Origin: Aphrophora alni | Lineage: Eukaryota; Arthropoda; Insecta; Hemiptera; Aphrophoridae | Assembly: GCA_963513935.1 (NCBI GenBank) | Contig: OY740777.1 | Coordinates: 20,431,271 to 20,495,270 of the forward strand | DNA: 64,000 bases | Reading direction: 5' to 3' | In this document: one piece after another, positions 10,955 to 23,473 of the stretch | Layout of the letters: each line of letters opens with the position of its first letter | Position numbering within the stretch: the first letter of the stretch is position 1 | Translations under genes and position numbers: made by a program | The notes under the pieces: generated by a model | The model's input: only the letters and a program-made list of their open reading frames with translations | What the model was told of the DNA's origin: nothing | Database searches by the model: none

Positions 10955-11130
10955 TAAAATTCGAACACAATATCTCAAAAAAATTACGTTCACTTAATCA
11001 AACGCGTTGCAATGACAAGGTCGCCATCCTCAGTGATACATGAGCTACAATAACTAAACTAAAAATGAACGCGCTCGATTAAGTAAACCTAATTGTCGTG
11101 AGATCTTGTGTTCGAGTTTTATTCAATCTA
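10955..11130. mobile_element. diverged palindromic Penelope-tail-like dimer
   Basis: It is a sister of 1272-1476: left arm with TCGAACACAA and TTACGTTCACTTAATCAAACG, right arm with TTAAGTAAACC and GAGATCTTGTGTTCGAG. The right-hand tail lost its GAAAC core, and the left carries the decayed motif at 10997-11037. Confidence 0.5.
10997..11037 (-). ncRNA. inactivated hammerhead-like motif
   Basis: On the minus strand: AUCA, CUGAGGA, U, GGCGAC-CUU-GUCAUU, GCA, ACGCGU, U, UGAU. Stem I, stem II and stem III are kept, but the invariant GAA is GCA. Changing these core adenines abolishes hammerhead catalysis in known ribozymes, so this copy should be dead. Confidence 0.5.
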
Positions 11131-11464
11131 ATATAATCTCACAAGCTTTTATTTAGTAGTCTACATGTAGTCTACATGTGAAGTATAATCTGTAGAACTG
11201 TATATAATAACTTAATTATTGAAATTTCATCTTTACATCACATAAACTGTTTTACAAATACCCAATGTACGCAAATAAAACCTAAGCTTTTCAATGGCGG
11301 AAGGATTTCCTAATCGGCTGTGTGGTTTATGAGATTACCTCTTGCAAATTCACAAGCTTTTCTTTATATTATATGTTTATAGATTAACTCATACTGAAGA
11401 GTTTTTAAAGTGATGGAAGGTAGATTATTCCCATTACTAATCGGCAATTTTGTCAATAATTAGT

Positions 11465-11590
11465 TTGCTTACTTCTTACTTATTTCCTTTTATCTCCTAT
11501 TGGAGCATAGGGCGTCCAGAAGAGCTCTCCATCTGTCCCTGTCTCTAGCAAGTGCCTTCACTTCTCCCCAAGTCTTGTTAAAATAATTAG
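11465..11590 (-). pseudogene. LINE ORF2 C-terminal remnant
   Basis: The minus-strand frame ending at 11490 closes with TWGEVKALARDRDRWRALLD, ALCSNRR and a stop. The pattern (TW.EV..LA.DR.RWR.L.DALCS) is the typical C-terminal end of non-LTR retrotransposon polyproteins in animals. It is followed by a short AAGT-rich tail (GGAAATAAGTAAGAAGTAAG), as expected for a LINE 3' end. Only about 30 codons match; the sequence before them (beyond about 11578) is unrelated. So this is a severely 5'-truncated insertion. The clade (RTE-like or other) cannot be fixed from so little. Confidence 0.6.
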
Positions 11591-11992
11591 TTTGGTTATG
11601 TATGACATATTTGTGATCTTGAGATACTGTGCAAGTACATAACTCACATTTTGTGTGTGTTTTTACTTCGTTAAATAAACAATCACATATGTTTGAAGAC
11701 AACTTTATTTACTCGCACCATGATATATTTGCGGCTTTTTTGTTAGCATGTTTACGTGATAGCTTATGGCCTACGTGATAGTTAACATATCATGTTCCAT
11801 AATCCCTCACGTCACGTCTGTTTATATGTAATACAATAGACCATGTCAAGGTGGCATTAACTCCGTACAGAAACTGCATATATGATTCCCTCTAACATAG
11901 ATTAATTTTAATCTGACAATTTGTAGAAAGAGTAAATCTGTACGGTGATTGGATATATTCAACTTAAAATAGTGTTTTAATTCCAGTTCATA

Positions 11993-12250
11993 TACAGTGT
12001 GTCCTAAAAGTCCCGGATCAGTTCGATAACTTGAAAACAAAAAAAGATATTTTGTATGTGGTTTTTGATGATAAAAACTAATATTTAGGCAAATGAGACA
12101 TTTTTACCTGTCCTCTAAAAATGGGGGTTTGGGGGGGGGGGGCAACTCAATAATCTTAATTAGAAACCTCCATCGAGTGACCCCTCAATTTAAAGGGCTT
12201 ATTTAGGTAGAGGTCGAAATCATTGAGAGAAAATTGAAGTCATTGTTTAA
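11993..12250. mobile_element. one end of a mariner-type MITE
   Basis: It begins TACAGTGTGTCCTAAAAGTC, nearly the terminus of the MITE at 49771-50552 (TACCAAGTGTCCTAAAAGTC). Further in, a GAGTGACCCCTCAATTTAAAG block also parallels that element. The other end is missing, so it is truncated. A G run lies at about 12126-12142. Confidence 0.45.
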
Positions 12251-12839
12251 AACAATTTGACCTGTGTTTAATTTATAGATGAATTATTTAACGCAGCAAT
12301 GGTTGGTTTATATAACTTCATCATTGAAATTTAATTAAATATTAAATTACTAGGCTTTACCTTCTAATGATAATACTTGACGTTTTTTAATGTTTTTCAA
12401 ATGATAAAAATTACCTCTATAAATATACAAATTGATGATTTTTAATAATGAATGACCTTAATATTTATATTTGTAATAATAATTGTAGGAAGATATATTA
12501 TACAACTAATGTAGAAACGAAAATTCTATGGTTATTTATTCAAGTTTATAGATTATTTTCTTAGAAAAATATACATTTTTAACTACCAAGTATTTTGTAT
12601 TGAATGAGTAAACTAAATTTAAATTTAGATAAAGAATACCAACTTAAGAATAATTTACCCGTTCCGGTATCAGTTTATCAACGCTCGTATCCATATTATG
12701 CGCCGTGTTTATACAATTTAATAACAACAGCTCGGTTCGATTATCTTGTTTTAGCTGTATGTTAAATCTTATGTAGTTAAACTGACACAGTAGTTAAACT
12801 TGGTAGTGTAAAATAATAAGCCACGCCCCCTTCAGTTTG

Positions 12840-12848
12840 TATAAATAT
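12840..12848 (+). promoter_or_regulatory. TATA-like box upstream of the hammerhead tail
   Basis: TATAAATA lies about 60 bp before the hammerhead core, beside AAGCCACGCCC at about 12820. It could start transcription of the tail. Given the AT content, a chance match is quite possible. Confidence 0.25.
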
Positions 12849-12899
12849 GGGGTTCGGCGCAACGTTAGTTTCAGTTATAGTTTGATTGGTGTAGCTCGT

Positions 12900-12944
12900 G
12901 TATCACTGAAGAAGACGACCTTGTCGTTGAAACGTGTCTGATAC
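12900..12944 (+). ncRNA. hammerhead ribozyme candidate, second good copy
   Basis: It is the same as 6211-6255 except that stem III reads ACGUGU. The changed base falls in the stem III loop, so pairing is kept. Stem I is GUAUCA with UGAUAC, the core boxes are CUGAAGA and GAA, and the cleavage triplet is GUC. The only difference between the two copies is structurally neutral, which suggests recent descent and perhaps selection on the fold. Confidence 0.72.
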
Positions 12945-13020
12945 TTAGGCGTATTTTTTATGAGAATTGTGTTCTGTGTGTTTGTTATACTGTATAATTT
13001 TTCTCATAAGTCAAGCTCAA

Positions 13021-14789
13021 CATTTAATACATTTAGACACGTTATCTAGGGATATTTCTTATTCTAAAAAAAAATTAATAAATAAATAAAATAAATATAA
13101 ATGTTTGGATGTTAAACGATTTTTAAAGTTTTGGTTATCGCCAATCCGAATATTGATTACACGATTTACCGTCTTTTTTGGTTTACCGTCCGACTAGGTC
13201 CGCTTCGGCTATTCAACCCTCAAATTGTTTTGCCAGGACTTGGTTCCTTTGTCGAATACAAAGAAACACTTACAGTTTAACACAAAATTCTAAAAACACA
13301 GATGCACAAAATATAGTTTATTTAAAAAAACAGTAATGCTTGATACGTATTGTGGAAGCTGCACTGGATTGTGCATTGTCTGCAAAGCGATCGAGACACC
13401 ACTTACCATCTCCCATATTCTTGTTTACCGTAAGAAACAATATCCTTATCGAAAATAGATTTACGGTTTTCCGATTCCATGAAATGTGATTAGTCATAAA
13501 CGAAAGGTGAAATTTGTTACGATTAAAAAACACATTTTGTAATTCGTTTACTGGGTAAATAAAAATAAACAAAAACAACCATACAAACAAAACAAAACAC
13601 AGGCAAGATGAGATTTGTTACGCGTAGACTGACTTATCACTAATATGGCCGCTTCGGTTACTGATTCTTCCAACCATTTACTTCACCCTCAGAGCATTCC
13701 TATAGTGAGTTGAGGGTTGGTAATCCCAAGACAACCTAGCTGGATCTACATTTTTTTTCATGCACTTTTGGGTTAGCTCTCACTCTTTAATTTTTTCTAC
13801 GTCAAGGATAAAAAGTTAAAAACTATCTTGAGTAGCAGTGCTGTTATACTCAGCCTCTTTTATATCCATTGGGATGTTTCTAAATATCATATGAGCCGAG
13901 TGAAAGAATTTTCGCTTCCACCCAAAGCAAACTATTTACTTTAGTTTCACGTAAGAGCCAACACCATGCAGTTGTTACATAGTACACTGAGTTTCAGCTG
14001 AATTCGTTCAAAGCTGGCTTATCAGTTCAAAAGTGCATCTAATACTTTTTTGTCATTGAAGAGTTCTTTGGGTGCTCTATTCCATTTTTATAACTATGAG
14101 ACTCTTCTTAATTGTTAGCGAGTGCTTATGAATACTGTTATTGTTCAGTATATCTACAGTTTTTAAATTTCCTCTCCAATATTATTTTTATGAAACTGTT
14201 TCAACCGGAATTCTGAGAACTCCGGCTGTTTTGGGGGTATCCTTTGTCTCTTATCAATCAGTCCAAGTTTCAACCTCAAACAGGTAAAAAATCAAAATGT
14301 GTTTCTTCCTAAATCCGCAGATACAAATACTTTTTTTCTTTCTTTTTATTACATACGCAATTTCGGCCAACAACTTCATTAATTGTGACTCATAAACAAT
14401 TGTCATGTTTAGTATTAAGAAGTCAAGTGTTTTTGTTATGTGTTTTACGATTTAAAATTGTATTTAGTTTGTGCGTTTAGAGCAGCTGTTCTCGCGTGTG
14501 CACACGGGCATTCTTGACGACAGAACATTACCAAGAAAGGAACGCCGCCTCTACATGGTAATGTGACATTAATTCTTAGCTAAACATGACAGCAAAATTA
14601 ATCAAAATCCATTTTATTAGTTGGTAATAATTTCAAAATGTCAATTAACCATTTCATGTCTTTTTCATTTCTATCTACTTCCCAATCTAAATTAAATTAC
14701 TAAACCATCCACTTTTACCGCAGTCGTTAAACCAACCGCAATATCAAACAGTTATATTGTTTATTTTTTCTTGCTGAATGTTTTTTAAT
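13021..14789. other. intergenic DNA with a dispersed repeat copy
   Basis: I see no gene. About 13877-14060 matches 19147-19270: ATATCATAT, then GAGCC, AGTGAAAGAA, and CCCAAAGCAAACTATTTA. That makes it one copy of a dispersed repeat of unknown class. The 90-codon minus-strand frame at 13318-13590 is unrecognised. Confidence 0.35.
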
Positions 14790-14828
14790 CATTTGACGAT
14801 GGTCGAATAATGTCCGAAACAAGTGATG
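14790..14828 (+). ncRNA. decayed hammerhead-like motif
   Basis: The order is CAU, UUGACGA, U, GG...CC, GAA, ACAAGU, G, AUG. The C box has lost its first C, stem II keeps only two firm pairs, and the base at the cleavage site is G, which hammerheads do not cut. Recognisable but probably dead. Confidence 0.35.
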
Positions 14829-17596
14829 TGTGATAAGAATTTATTTTAAAGAGAACTTCAAGAGGATTGCTGGCTGTAAGTGACAGTTAATAAGCATATC
14901 CAGTTAGCTCTAGATTACTAATTGTAAAATAATAATAAACACAGTGAGCGTAAATATTAGAATGAAACGAGAAAGTAATTAATTTTTTTCCATAACTTTG
15001 GAAAACAGTCATCCCTAAAGTACATTATAAGGTTCCAGAATAGCTCAAACCTAAAATGGAACTCTACAAAATCCACTGAAAACAAATCATTTTTATAAAA
15101 TTAATTTGTCTCCCATTGTTAGGTATCACTGAAAGCAAATAAATTGAATGGAAAATAAAATTGTAAACTTAGTAATCCAATGTTACACTGTACTTAGTTT
15201 CAACTTCACTTATTTTGATGGAGTTTAAATTGAAACCTAAGTTAATTTGACTATACTTAAAGTTTGTGTCTCAAATGGTTCAAAGTCTATTGAAGAGGAA
15301 TTATATTTAAACAAGATTATCTTTTACATTTTATGAAAAATTGATATACCTTTCATTTATTAAAGTTAATATTAAAATTAAAATGTTTTACTAACAAAAC
15401 TAAAAGTTTTGACGAAATTAGATTGATTGATGTTTTTTTATGCTGGGGAGAAAGTTTGCAAGTTTCAAGGTAGATACATCTGACTTAACTCTTCACAAGA
15501 AGTCGAGTCAGCAACGACATCGGGTCAACTCAATAAATCGACACCTAGCCGACTCATTAACTACATATAGTCACATTAACACCACCTAGTTCACTTGGCA
15601 TCGATTTCATTTTCTCGGTATTGGGATAACCTTAAATCTGGCTCGACAATTATCATCCCTTGTTTGGTGTACCATGACTGTAGTCGTACTACTAGCGTAC
15701 TACTTAGCACTATTACTACTAGCTCTACGTTTATACGTTTCTGTTATGTATTAAAGAAAGTTTTAAATTTGTGATTTATTTATTTCATAAGTGTTGTAAA
15801 ATGAAATCTAGTTTAAATGACAGCGATCAAGGTTAGTTTTTTTTAAAAAAATATTCCTCAACGATTATTTTCTATTATTTGCAATTTTGCACATTAATTA
15901 ACTTGAGAAAAGTACAAAGGAAACAAATATAGTCGATTTTTGGAAAGCACAAATTTTACATGACCGATTTTCTGTTTTCATCACTAACTTACAAAGCGAT
16001 ATTCTTTTGACAGATGGTGACCAATATATTTGTTTCAGTCTTTAGAGGCTAAACTTAAAAAAATTTGATGTAAAAAGTTAAAGTCGATATTGAATCAAAA
16101 ATATTTTATTTAAGAAACAACCCGAAAATTAATCTAAAGAAAACAAATGTTCAACACGTCCTGAAATACGACAAAAATATGACCAAAATATTCCCACGAA
16201 CCAAATTAAAAAAAAAAAAAAAATAATAAAATAAAAATAAAACAGACAGACAGACGATATGTAGATATCATTCCGAAACCCACTCAGAGGACCTCAAAAT
16301 GTATTTCTCAGCGACATCTATATTTTCACTCATCACTTAACTTTCTCATTTCTACATTCTACGTGTAATAGAAAGTAATAGAAAACATTATACAAGTTGT
16401 AGTTGAAATTTTATCGTAATGTATGAAAATTATGTTAGTTTGGATTAGGCAACATTTCAAAGTGACGGCAGTAATGAAACAGTCATTATTAATAGATATT
16501 GAGATTATATAGTTATATTGGATGTTTATATATTCGTCTAATGAATCCATTTATTTTCCTATACAAATAATTCCCACACTAAATAAATGTAAAAAATTGG
16601 AAACATTTATGATTTCTTTAAAACTCTTATTACTAAATATAAATACTACACCATCAACCATTAATTTTTGTAAAAAAATAAAATTCATTTTATTAAAATC
16701 AATATACATTACTGTTAATTTCAGGGAAAACGTAAACTTTCGTCTTTCAAAATAAGAAATTTTATTTTTAGTTTGTGATATTCAGTTAAACGTGAAATTC
16801 AATTTGAGATGGCGAAACAAATAAAAAAAAATTAAATGTTTAAGTGCATGCATGCCGCATTGTAATCTTCCGTTTGCTTTCTATTTTACCACTTTCACAC
16901 ATTTTACACATTGTTAATACAGAAACTTCAATGTCACTATAAACTTTCAACTAAAAGACATAAACTATCCTTCGTCCTGGTATGTTTTATACATGACTGG
17001 ATAAGCTGAGGAGTAATGGCGTCATAAAGCTTTACGACTGTGAATAAGAGTTGCATATATCAGCTGTTATCACAGGACAGTGTTTGAAGAAATCGTATAT
17101 TATACACACACACTTGCATTCTGTGACAATATGTTAATATATGGTATAAAATGTATATCTCTGTGTTAAAAAAATAAAAAGCCAGATTTTTCTGTTGTTA
17201 ATTTTCTTGAAGTCAATTAAAAAAATATTTCTAAATGAAGAGTTAATTGATTGGCTACATTTAAAATAGTTTCTTAGAATTGGGAAGTTAAGTTTACAAT
17301 TTTTAGATTTTGAAAATATTAAAAAATCTAGCACAGATTTTCTCATATACCTGCCAATAATATATACTACAATAAATAATAAAAATGATAAATTAAATAT
17401 AAAAACAATTCTCACAACATCGCTAATTTCTGTATAAGTTGCCAACTACCTGAGGTTTAGTTTCCAGTGATTTCTTTTATAAATTCTATTTTTGGCATTA
17501 TAATTGCAATGACAAATAACAATGTAATAGACTTTACATTTAATATCAATAAACTGCCTTTGAAATCAGTATATACTTTATAAAACTTTATTATTT
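14829..17596. other. AT-rich intergenic DNA
   Basis: I see no gene. About 16013-16070 is the diverged partner of the repeat at 8128-8200. A-rich runs occur near 16208. The open frames at 16359-16755 and 17134-17445 are hydrophobic, AT-driven translations without recognisable features. Confidence 0.35.
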
Positions 17597-17755
17597 TATA
17601 CAACTTATAAAATTCATCTTATAACTTCAAGTTTTAAAGTATAAATACAACTTATAAGATTTATCTTACAACATTAAGTTCTAAAATATAAATACAACTT
17701 GTAAAATTAATCTTAATAAATCTATTTTTAAAGTATAAATACAATTTATAAGATT
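17597..17755. repeat. 47-bp minisatellite, first part
   Basis: There are about three and a half tandem units containing ACAACTTATAA, AT(T/C)TT, then AAGTTTTAAAGTATAAAT. The array resumes at 18443-18535, so the 0.69 kb between may be an insertion. Confidence 0.6.
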
Positions 17756-18442
17756 GCAGCAACCTGAGTTTTTATAAATTGGGCCTATGCGTGGGAGGAT
17801 CTTTAAGAGAGTTTGAGTTCGGGAAGGAAACTTTTGTGGGGGGGGGGGGGGTTAATTAACCTTATACGTACCCTCGACTACTCAAATACTACAACTCAGC
17901 CAGCTTCATGAGCGATTAAAACTATGAGTATGTTATTAATTATAATACATAATAAACTAAATTAACTGTGAATAATGTTAATAATAACTGATAATAAAAA
18001 TAACTTATAACTGAATAATGACTGTGAATAATATATAAACTAGTGGTCTAGGAAACAGTATTAGACCAAAATGGCCGTTAACTACTTATCACATATTTAA
18101 TTTTATTCGAAATTTGGAGACGCACTGCCGAAAACCCTGGCCAATTCATCCCAAAGGAGCTAATTAGCCATTATGTGGTGGTTGAACAATTTGGGTATAC
18201 GTGAAATATCGGTTATCCTGTAGATTAGAAGACATGCACTTCCTTGAACACATCCCGTGTCTCTTGTTCAACTATTTTTCTAACCTTGATGTGTGATAAG
18301 GCTTTTCATCACCGAGGGAGGGAGTAAACGGATTTGATGCAAAATAATTCCCCTGCAATGTATCGTACAGGCAACCCGCTAGTAGAGCAGTTAGAAGAGA
18401 AGTATCACCGGAAAAAAGGGAGGTGGTGAAAGAATTTCACCA
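17756..18442. mobile_element. possible insertion splitting the 47-bp minisatellite
   Basis: This GC-richer 0.69-kb segment, with a G run at about 17837-17850, lies between two parts of one minisatellite. I see no coding frame or clear terminal repeats. That it is an insertion is inferred only from the split array. Confidence 0.3.
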
Positions 18443-18535
18443 CAAGATTTATCTTAGAACATAAAGTTTTAAATTATAAATACAACTTATAAGATTTATT
18501 TTACAACATCAAGTTTGAAAGTATAAATACAAAGT
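18443..18535. repeat. 47-bp minisatellite, second part
   Basis: Two more units of the same type as 17597-17755, in the same orientation. Confidence 0.55.
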
Positions 18536-20827
18536 TTTAAAGACTCCAGTTGAGGTACTTTGTACCAATTTGTTTCCCTCTTTATTCTCTGCAATAAACC
18601 TTGAGGTAAACATTTAATTAAGGAAATAAATTAAGCCAATATCAGCACAGTTAGAGCGCGCGAAGTTAATTTGCATTTTTAATTAATTTATTATGTCGCA
18701 GTGGAGCAATATTTCGTACCTCGTACATTTTAATTATACTTATATGTCTTTATTAAACCTCTATTCGTTTATGAAATCTCCACTTAGAGTAGCCCTTCAC
18801 TGTGTGTGTTTATACTAATGTAATTGTATTAAAATTTATTTAGTTATTAAAATAAAAAAGTTTACATAAATTGTGTACGTTAATTTAAAGAGAGAAACAC
18901 CTTTATAAATATTTATAACTGAATTCAGTAAAAAACCCTATGAATCACCCTGTAGAGAGCTGAGGTCTTTAAATTTGCACGTTTTTCTACCGTGATAAGA
19001 AACAATCATTTTCCAGAACTTGAAATAATAATTTTCTATCACCCTGAACGTATCCTTTACGAGTACAAGATCACAATCATTGAGAACACTAAAATACGTA
19101 AAAGAAACAAGTTGATAATCGCCATCATGCTACTAACCCATCCCCATAATATCATATAAGCCAAGTGAAAGAAATTTTGGCTCCCCCCCCCAAAGCAAAC
19201 TATTTATACATTTATTTATTCTAGTTTCATGCAAGACCCAAAACAGTTGATGATTCAGTAAAAACACCAACATTGAGCAGCCATATGGAATGTTTATCAG
19301 TAAATAGGCCATAAATATAAACATGACCAGTCGTTAATTAGATAACTATAATAATTATTACTTTATCTTCTCTTACTTGCAGAACTGACTGATAATACAG
19401 AATCAGTATTATTAATGAAATAAATCTCAAAGTTAACTTTAACCTAAAATATTCTAAACTTGAGCAAATATTTACACAGAGTTTATATGGTTTAAAACTT
19501 TGTTTCAGTAATTTCAAATTTTACGATTTTTTCTATCAATACCTAATATGTAGTTATGTTCCAAATTTTTGTTTTTAAAATGTCTCAATTATTATACAAA
19601 AAATTCAGTTTGGACAGATCTTTTATGAACCTTTTAGTTAGTCGTGTATTATTTAAATTCAATATCAGTGGATATGTTTGGTTTTTTTTTGTGTGTGAAA
19701 AAGTTGTAATCAAAAGAAAAGTATTTCATTAGTCCTTAAACTTTGTAAAACTTCGTCCCACAGTTTTGAAACCGAACCTAACCTAATCAGAACAATACTA
19801 CAAGATTTTAGTAGTTCTAACAAACTTCATATACACCAATTTCTTAACCAACTTACATTAATTATAAAATACTCCCTAAAGAAACTAAATCTTATAAATA
19901 TTGACAATACTTTAAAGCACTTATATAGAAACAGCTCATGGTCTAATGACTAAACCGAAAAATCTGTGAAGTACACCCATACATTCTAAAAACTCTCCAT
20001 AGGTATCTTATACTTTATAATAGATGTTTTAACTAATCAGATGTTATAAATGTACTTGCTTATTTTGAGGTTATATTTATATTATTGATCAAAACAAAAG
20101 GGCAGAACTTTAGTTTTAGAAATGGGTTGAAATTAAAGTTTGGGAAAGTTTAGCAATTAAAGGTATATTTTATACTTTATATAAAGTTGTCCAAGTCGGA
20201 AGAAATCATAACTATAACTTTTTTGGCCAAAGTAATTAATATATTTTTTATAAACTTCTAATCACTGTGGTGTGGGTGAAACTGAAGACACGAAATAATT
20301 TGCAGAGGTAATTAAATATAGGTAATAACGAAACAATACAAGTTTGGCTTTAAAGACGGACGACCCAGAAACTTACACAATCTAAATCTTTGGAAACTTC
20401 TCCACATACATAAAGCAAAATGACATCCTATTCATTGTGGAATAGTTGCTTCACAATTTGCAATAGTTGCATAACAGAATTTGCTTCGGTCAGTGTCAAT
20501 GGTCCACTAGGCTGTTATTGGATTTCCTCCAATCATTGGCACCAGATATTAGAGATTTCAGATTCTCAAGCAGATTCTACGTTAAATGATCCAGACATGA
20601 TTTGGTCTGACAAATTGTCCTGGATTTAATTTAAACACAGTTGCAATAAGTCGGCCAATTTGGGCAACATTAGTACAGTAGACATATATTTTATTAAATT
20701 TCATAATTTTAATATCTTTCTTTTATATTTGCATATTTATATTTTTTCCGTAATTAATTTTCTATTTGTTTTACCAAACCTTACGTTTAATAATTTTAAA
20801 ATGTTTTTATTTATTTTTATATTAATT
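18536..20827. other. AT-rich intergenic DNA
   Basis: I see no gene. About 19147-19270 is the second copy of the dispersed repeat at 13877-14060. The 69-codon frame at 20420-20629 has a mixed composition but no recognisable motif. Confidence 0.35.
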
Positions 20828-21002
20828 ACTGGCTGAAGGCTCCTGTTTCACCTGGGGATAGTTGAATAGTTTTATAAAGAAATAATTTGTTTAGCACCAT
20901 CATTAGGATTGTTATGATTCTATCAATATGGAATAAATTATTCCCAAATACAGCAACACGCCAATTTTGATCTAAATCGATCCATAAATAACAAAGATAT
21001 TA
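20828..21002 (-). mobile_element. truncated Helitron-like element
   Basis: It matches the 3' half of the elements at 3020-3475 and 62364-62830: ACTGG terminus, hairpin, TTTTATAAAGAAATAAT, then CATAAATAACAAAGATAT. It stops where the foldback-like element begins, and the other half does not reappear after 23593. Confidence 0.5.
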
Positions 21003-21123
21003 TATATCGCAGTTTGATCACAGGACAAGTAATTTACTACGCGTTTCATGAGGGAGTGTTTGCTTTAGATATGGAAATATTGTGCAAAACAGATAAACGA
21101 TTTTCAAAGCCAAAGTACAGTAA

Positions 21124-21276
21124 CAAGTCACAAAAGATGGAACTTTATTTACCAGTCAACATTGAGCAATCTGTTTAGTCACAAAACATGAAACTTTATT
21201 TACCAGTCAACATTGAGCAATCTGTTTAGTCACAAAACGTGCAACTTTATTTATCAGTCAACATTGAGCAATCTGT
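21124..21276 (-). repeat. 51-bp tandem repeat, left arm (3 units)
   Basis: The units carry AACTTTATTT, CAGTCAACATTGAGCAATCT and TAGTCACAAAA, and are inverse to the array at 22964-23473. Confidence 0.75.
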
Positions 21277-22429
21277 GTAGTCACAAATCAAACTTACCTC
21301 AACAGACTTACCTCAAACCATGTTAAAAAATGGGTTTTCACTTTTATAAGGCTTAGGACATAATATAACGAACGGTGAGAATATGACATTTTAAAATTAA
21401 TTTTGATTTATTTTAAGGACATGTTTTTGATTTTGTGATTGTTGTACTTTTACTCTGAAATATAATTTGTAGCGGGTTGTCCGAAGTTGTATGGCTGGAA
21501 TTTCACCTTGACAAGCCGTAACTTTATAAAACGACTTTTACAAGCACATCACTGCCGTCTTCCAACCTACTCATATTTATGTTTACTTTAAAACTTTCCT
21601 TTTAATAAACTTCCACAAATTGTATAATTTTTAATTACACAAATTACTGATTAAAAGTTCTACTTACAGAATTCACAAGTTTAGTTGACTCCGAAACTTA
21701 TTTATAGTAAATTATTTTGGTCTCTTGAGGAGGATTTAATAGAACAACAACACCAGGTGTCCCCAAACCCCTTTACTAATTTTGAACAAAAGAATATAAA
21801 ATGTATGTTTTTGAAATAATTTGTACTAATAATGATGTTTACTTTTGACATATACAAAAATAGCCAATAACCACAAAACTATTTGGGCGAGGGGGTAATA
21901 CATCATTTTAAAGATAATATCGAGTGGAGAAAACAACGAAAACCGTAAGTTGTACATATGCAGTGTTCCACAATCTATCTGGCAAACTATTGGAAGCGAT
22001 TTTGGACTAACGTAATGGATAATAAATATTAAGCTCCATAGATTATTCCTATAATTCTTCATTTTACATGTAACTGTAAAAAGCAACATACAACTCTAAA
22101 CCAACTTTAAACAATAATAATTATTGATAATTTACTAAAACACACAAGCTTTTATAGATCGCTCATACTCAGCAATCAACTTAAAGACTATTTTAAAGGA
22201 GACCCTAAGTGTTGGTATCGTCGGTTTACTCCCCACCAATGTAATATTTGTGAAGGTATTTAAATGTGTTTAAATAAGTATTTGTAATTAAACTTAGTTA
22301 GTCATCTACTTATATCTAACACAATAAATGTGTATCCAACTTGGGTGAGGATCTAAATGTTAAAAAGTACAAGGAATTATACAAAGAAAAAAAAACTGTG
22401 TTAAAAAAAAGCATTGTTATAATATACCG

Positions 22430-22560
22430 CGTGTTAAATATGTCCCAGGATGGCTTATTATTTGTTTGACCATTACAGATAGTGCTACAAAGCTTTGCAA
22501 ATTGTTAATGGACACCAAAACCTATTTAGTACGTATTTAGTGGACCGCTATCTTTCCATG
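22430..22560. repeat. old MITE-like fragment inside the foldback middle
   Basis: It begins TACCGCGTGTTAAATATGTC and matches about 760-893 in inverse orientation, through the AAAGCTTTGC and CCATTAACAA blocks. The class is unknown; its end resembles mariner-type termini. Confidence 0.4.
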
Positions 22561-22963
22561 GAGACGGGCCACAAGGAGTAAGAAGAAAATCTTAAATGAA
22601 AGCATAGGTCGAGTTGTACATTGAATTAAAGGCTTTTATGAGTAAAACACAATGACGCAAAAGATTCATCCTAGCTAAAATAGCGTGGGTTTATAGTTCA
22701 TATTAGCTACAATGTCATGTACTCGTATGTTGAAAACAGCTCATTAATGTTTACTAGAAAGAGGTTATGAAATGAAAACTTTGCATATCAATAAGTCTTT
22801 ATACTTACTAAGTTAGGTTAAACAAAACTTTAAAGAGAACGATATTGGAATTGGAATTTACATTATTTATTGATTACGAATTTAGTGCAATTTATTTAAA
22901 TAAATAGAGTAGAATTAGTACTGTCAATGAGACATATATAAAATTAAAAGATAATTTACATAC

Positions 22964-23473
22964 ACAGATTGCTCAATGTTGACTGATAAATAAAGTTGCA
23001 TGATTTGTGACTAAACAGATTGCTCAATGTTGACTGGTAAATAAAGTTTCACGTTTTGTGACTAAACAGATTGCTCAATGTTGACTGATAAATAAAGTTT
23101 CATGTGTTGTGACTAAACAGATTGCTCAATGTTGACTGGTAAATAAAGTTTCATGTTTTGTGACTAAACAGATTGCTCAATGTTGACTGGTAAATAAAGT
23201 TTCACGTTTTGTGACTAAACAGATTGCTCAATGTTGACTGATAAATAAAGTTTCATGTGTTGTGACTAAACAGATTGCTCAATGTTGACTGGTAAATAAA
23301 GTTTCACGTTTTGTGACTAAACAGATTGCTCAATGTTGACTGCTAAATAAAGTTTCACGTTTTGTGACTACACAGATTACTGAATGTTGACTGCTAAATA
23401 AAGTTTCACGTTTTGTGACTACACAGATTACTGAATGTTGACTGATAAATAAAGTTCCATGTTTTGTGACTTG
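22964..23473 (+). repeat. 51-bp tandem repeat, right arm (10 units)
   Basis: Ten head-to-tail units begin ACAGATTGCTCAATGTTGAC (two late units have ATTACTGAATG) and end TTTTGTGACTAA. The units differ at a few positions, with variants alternating along the array, which suggests duplication of blocks of units. Confidence 0.8.

Larger units (their letters stand above)
12804..13020 (+). mobile_element. single Penelope-type tail with TATA-like box and hammerhead
   Basis: From about 12869 to 13000 it matches the right half of the 6.1-6.3 kb palindrome almost base for base. Unlike that copy it is not inverted. It is preceded by a GC-richer segment with AAGCCACGCCC and TATAAATA (about 12840). Such a promoter-like block fits the 5' part of a Penelope pLTR, but that role is inferred. 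Confidence 0.5.

Noticed and set aside
17134..17445. 103-codon minus-strand ORF with possible membrane segment
   Set aside because: The apparent membrane helix comes from T-rich codons; no family match or gene context.
20420..20629. 69-codon ORF with balanced composition
   Set aside because: No motif, partner exon or repeat match.
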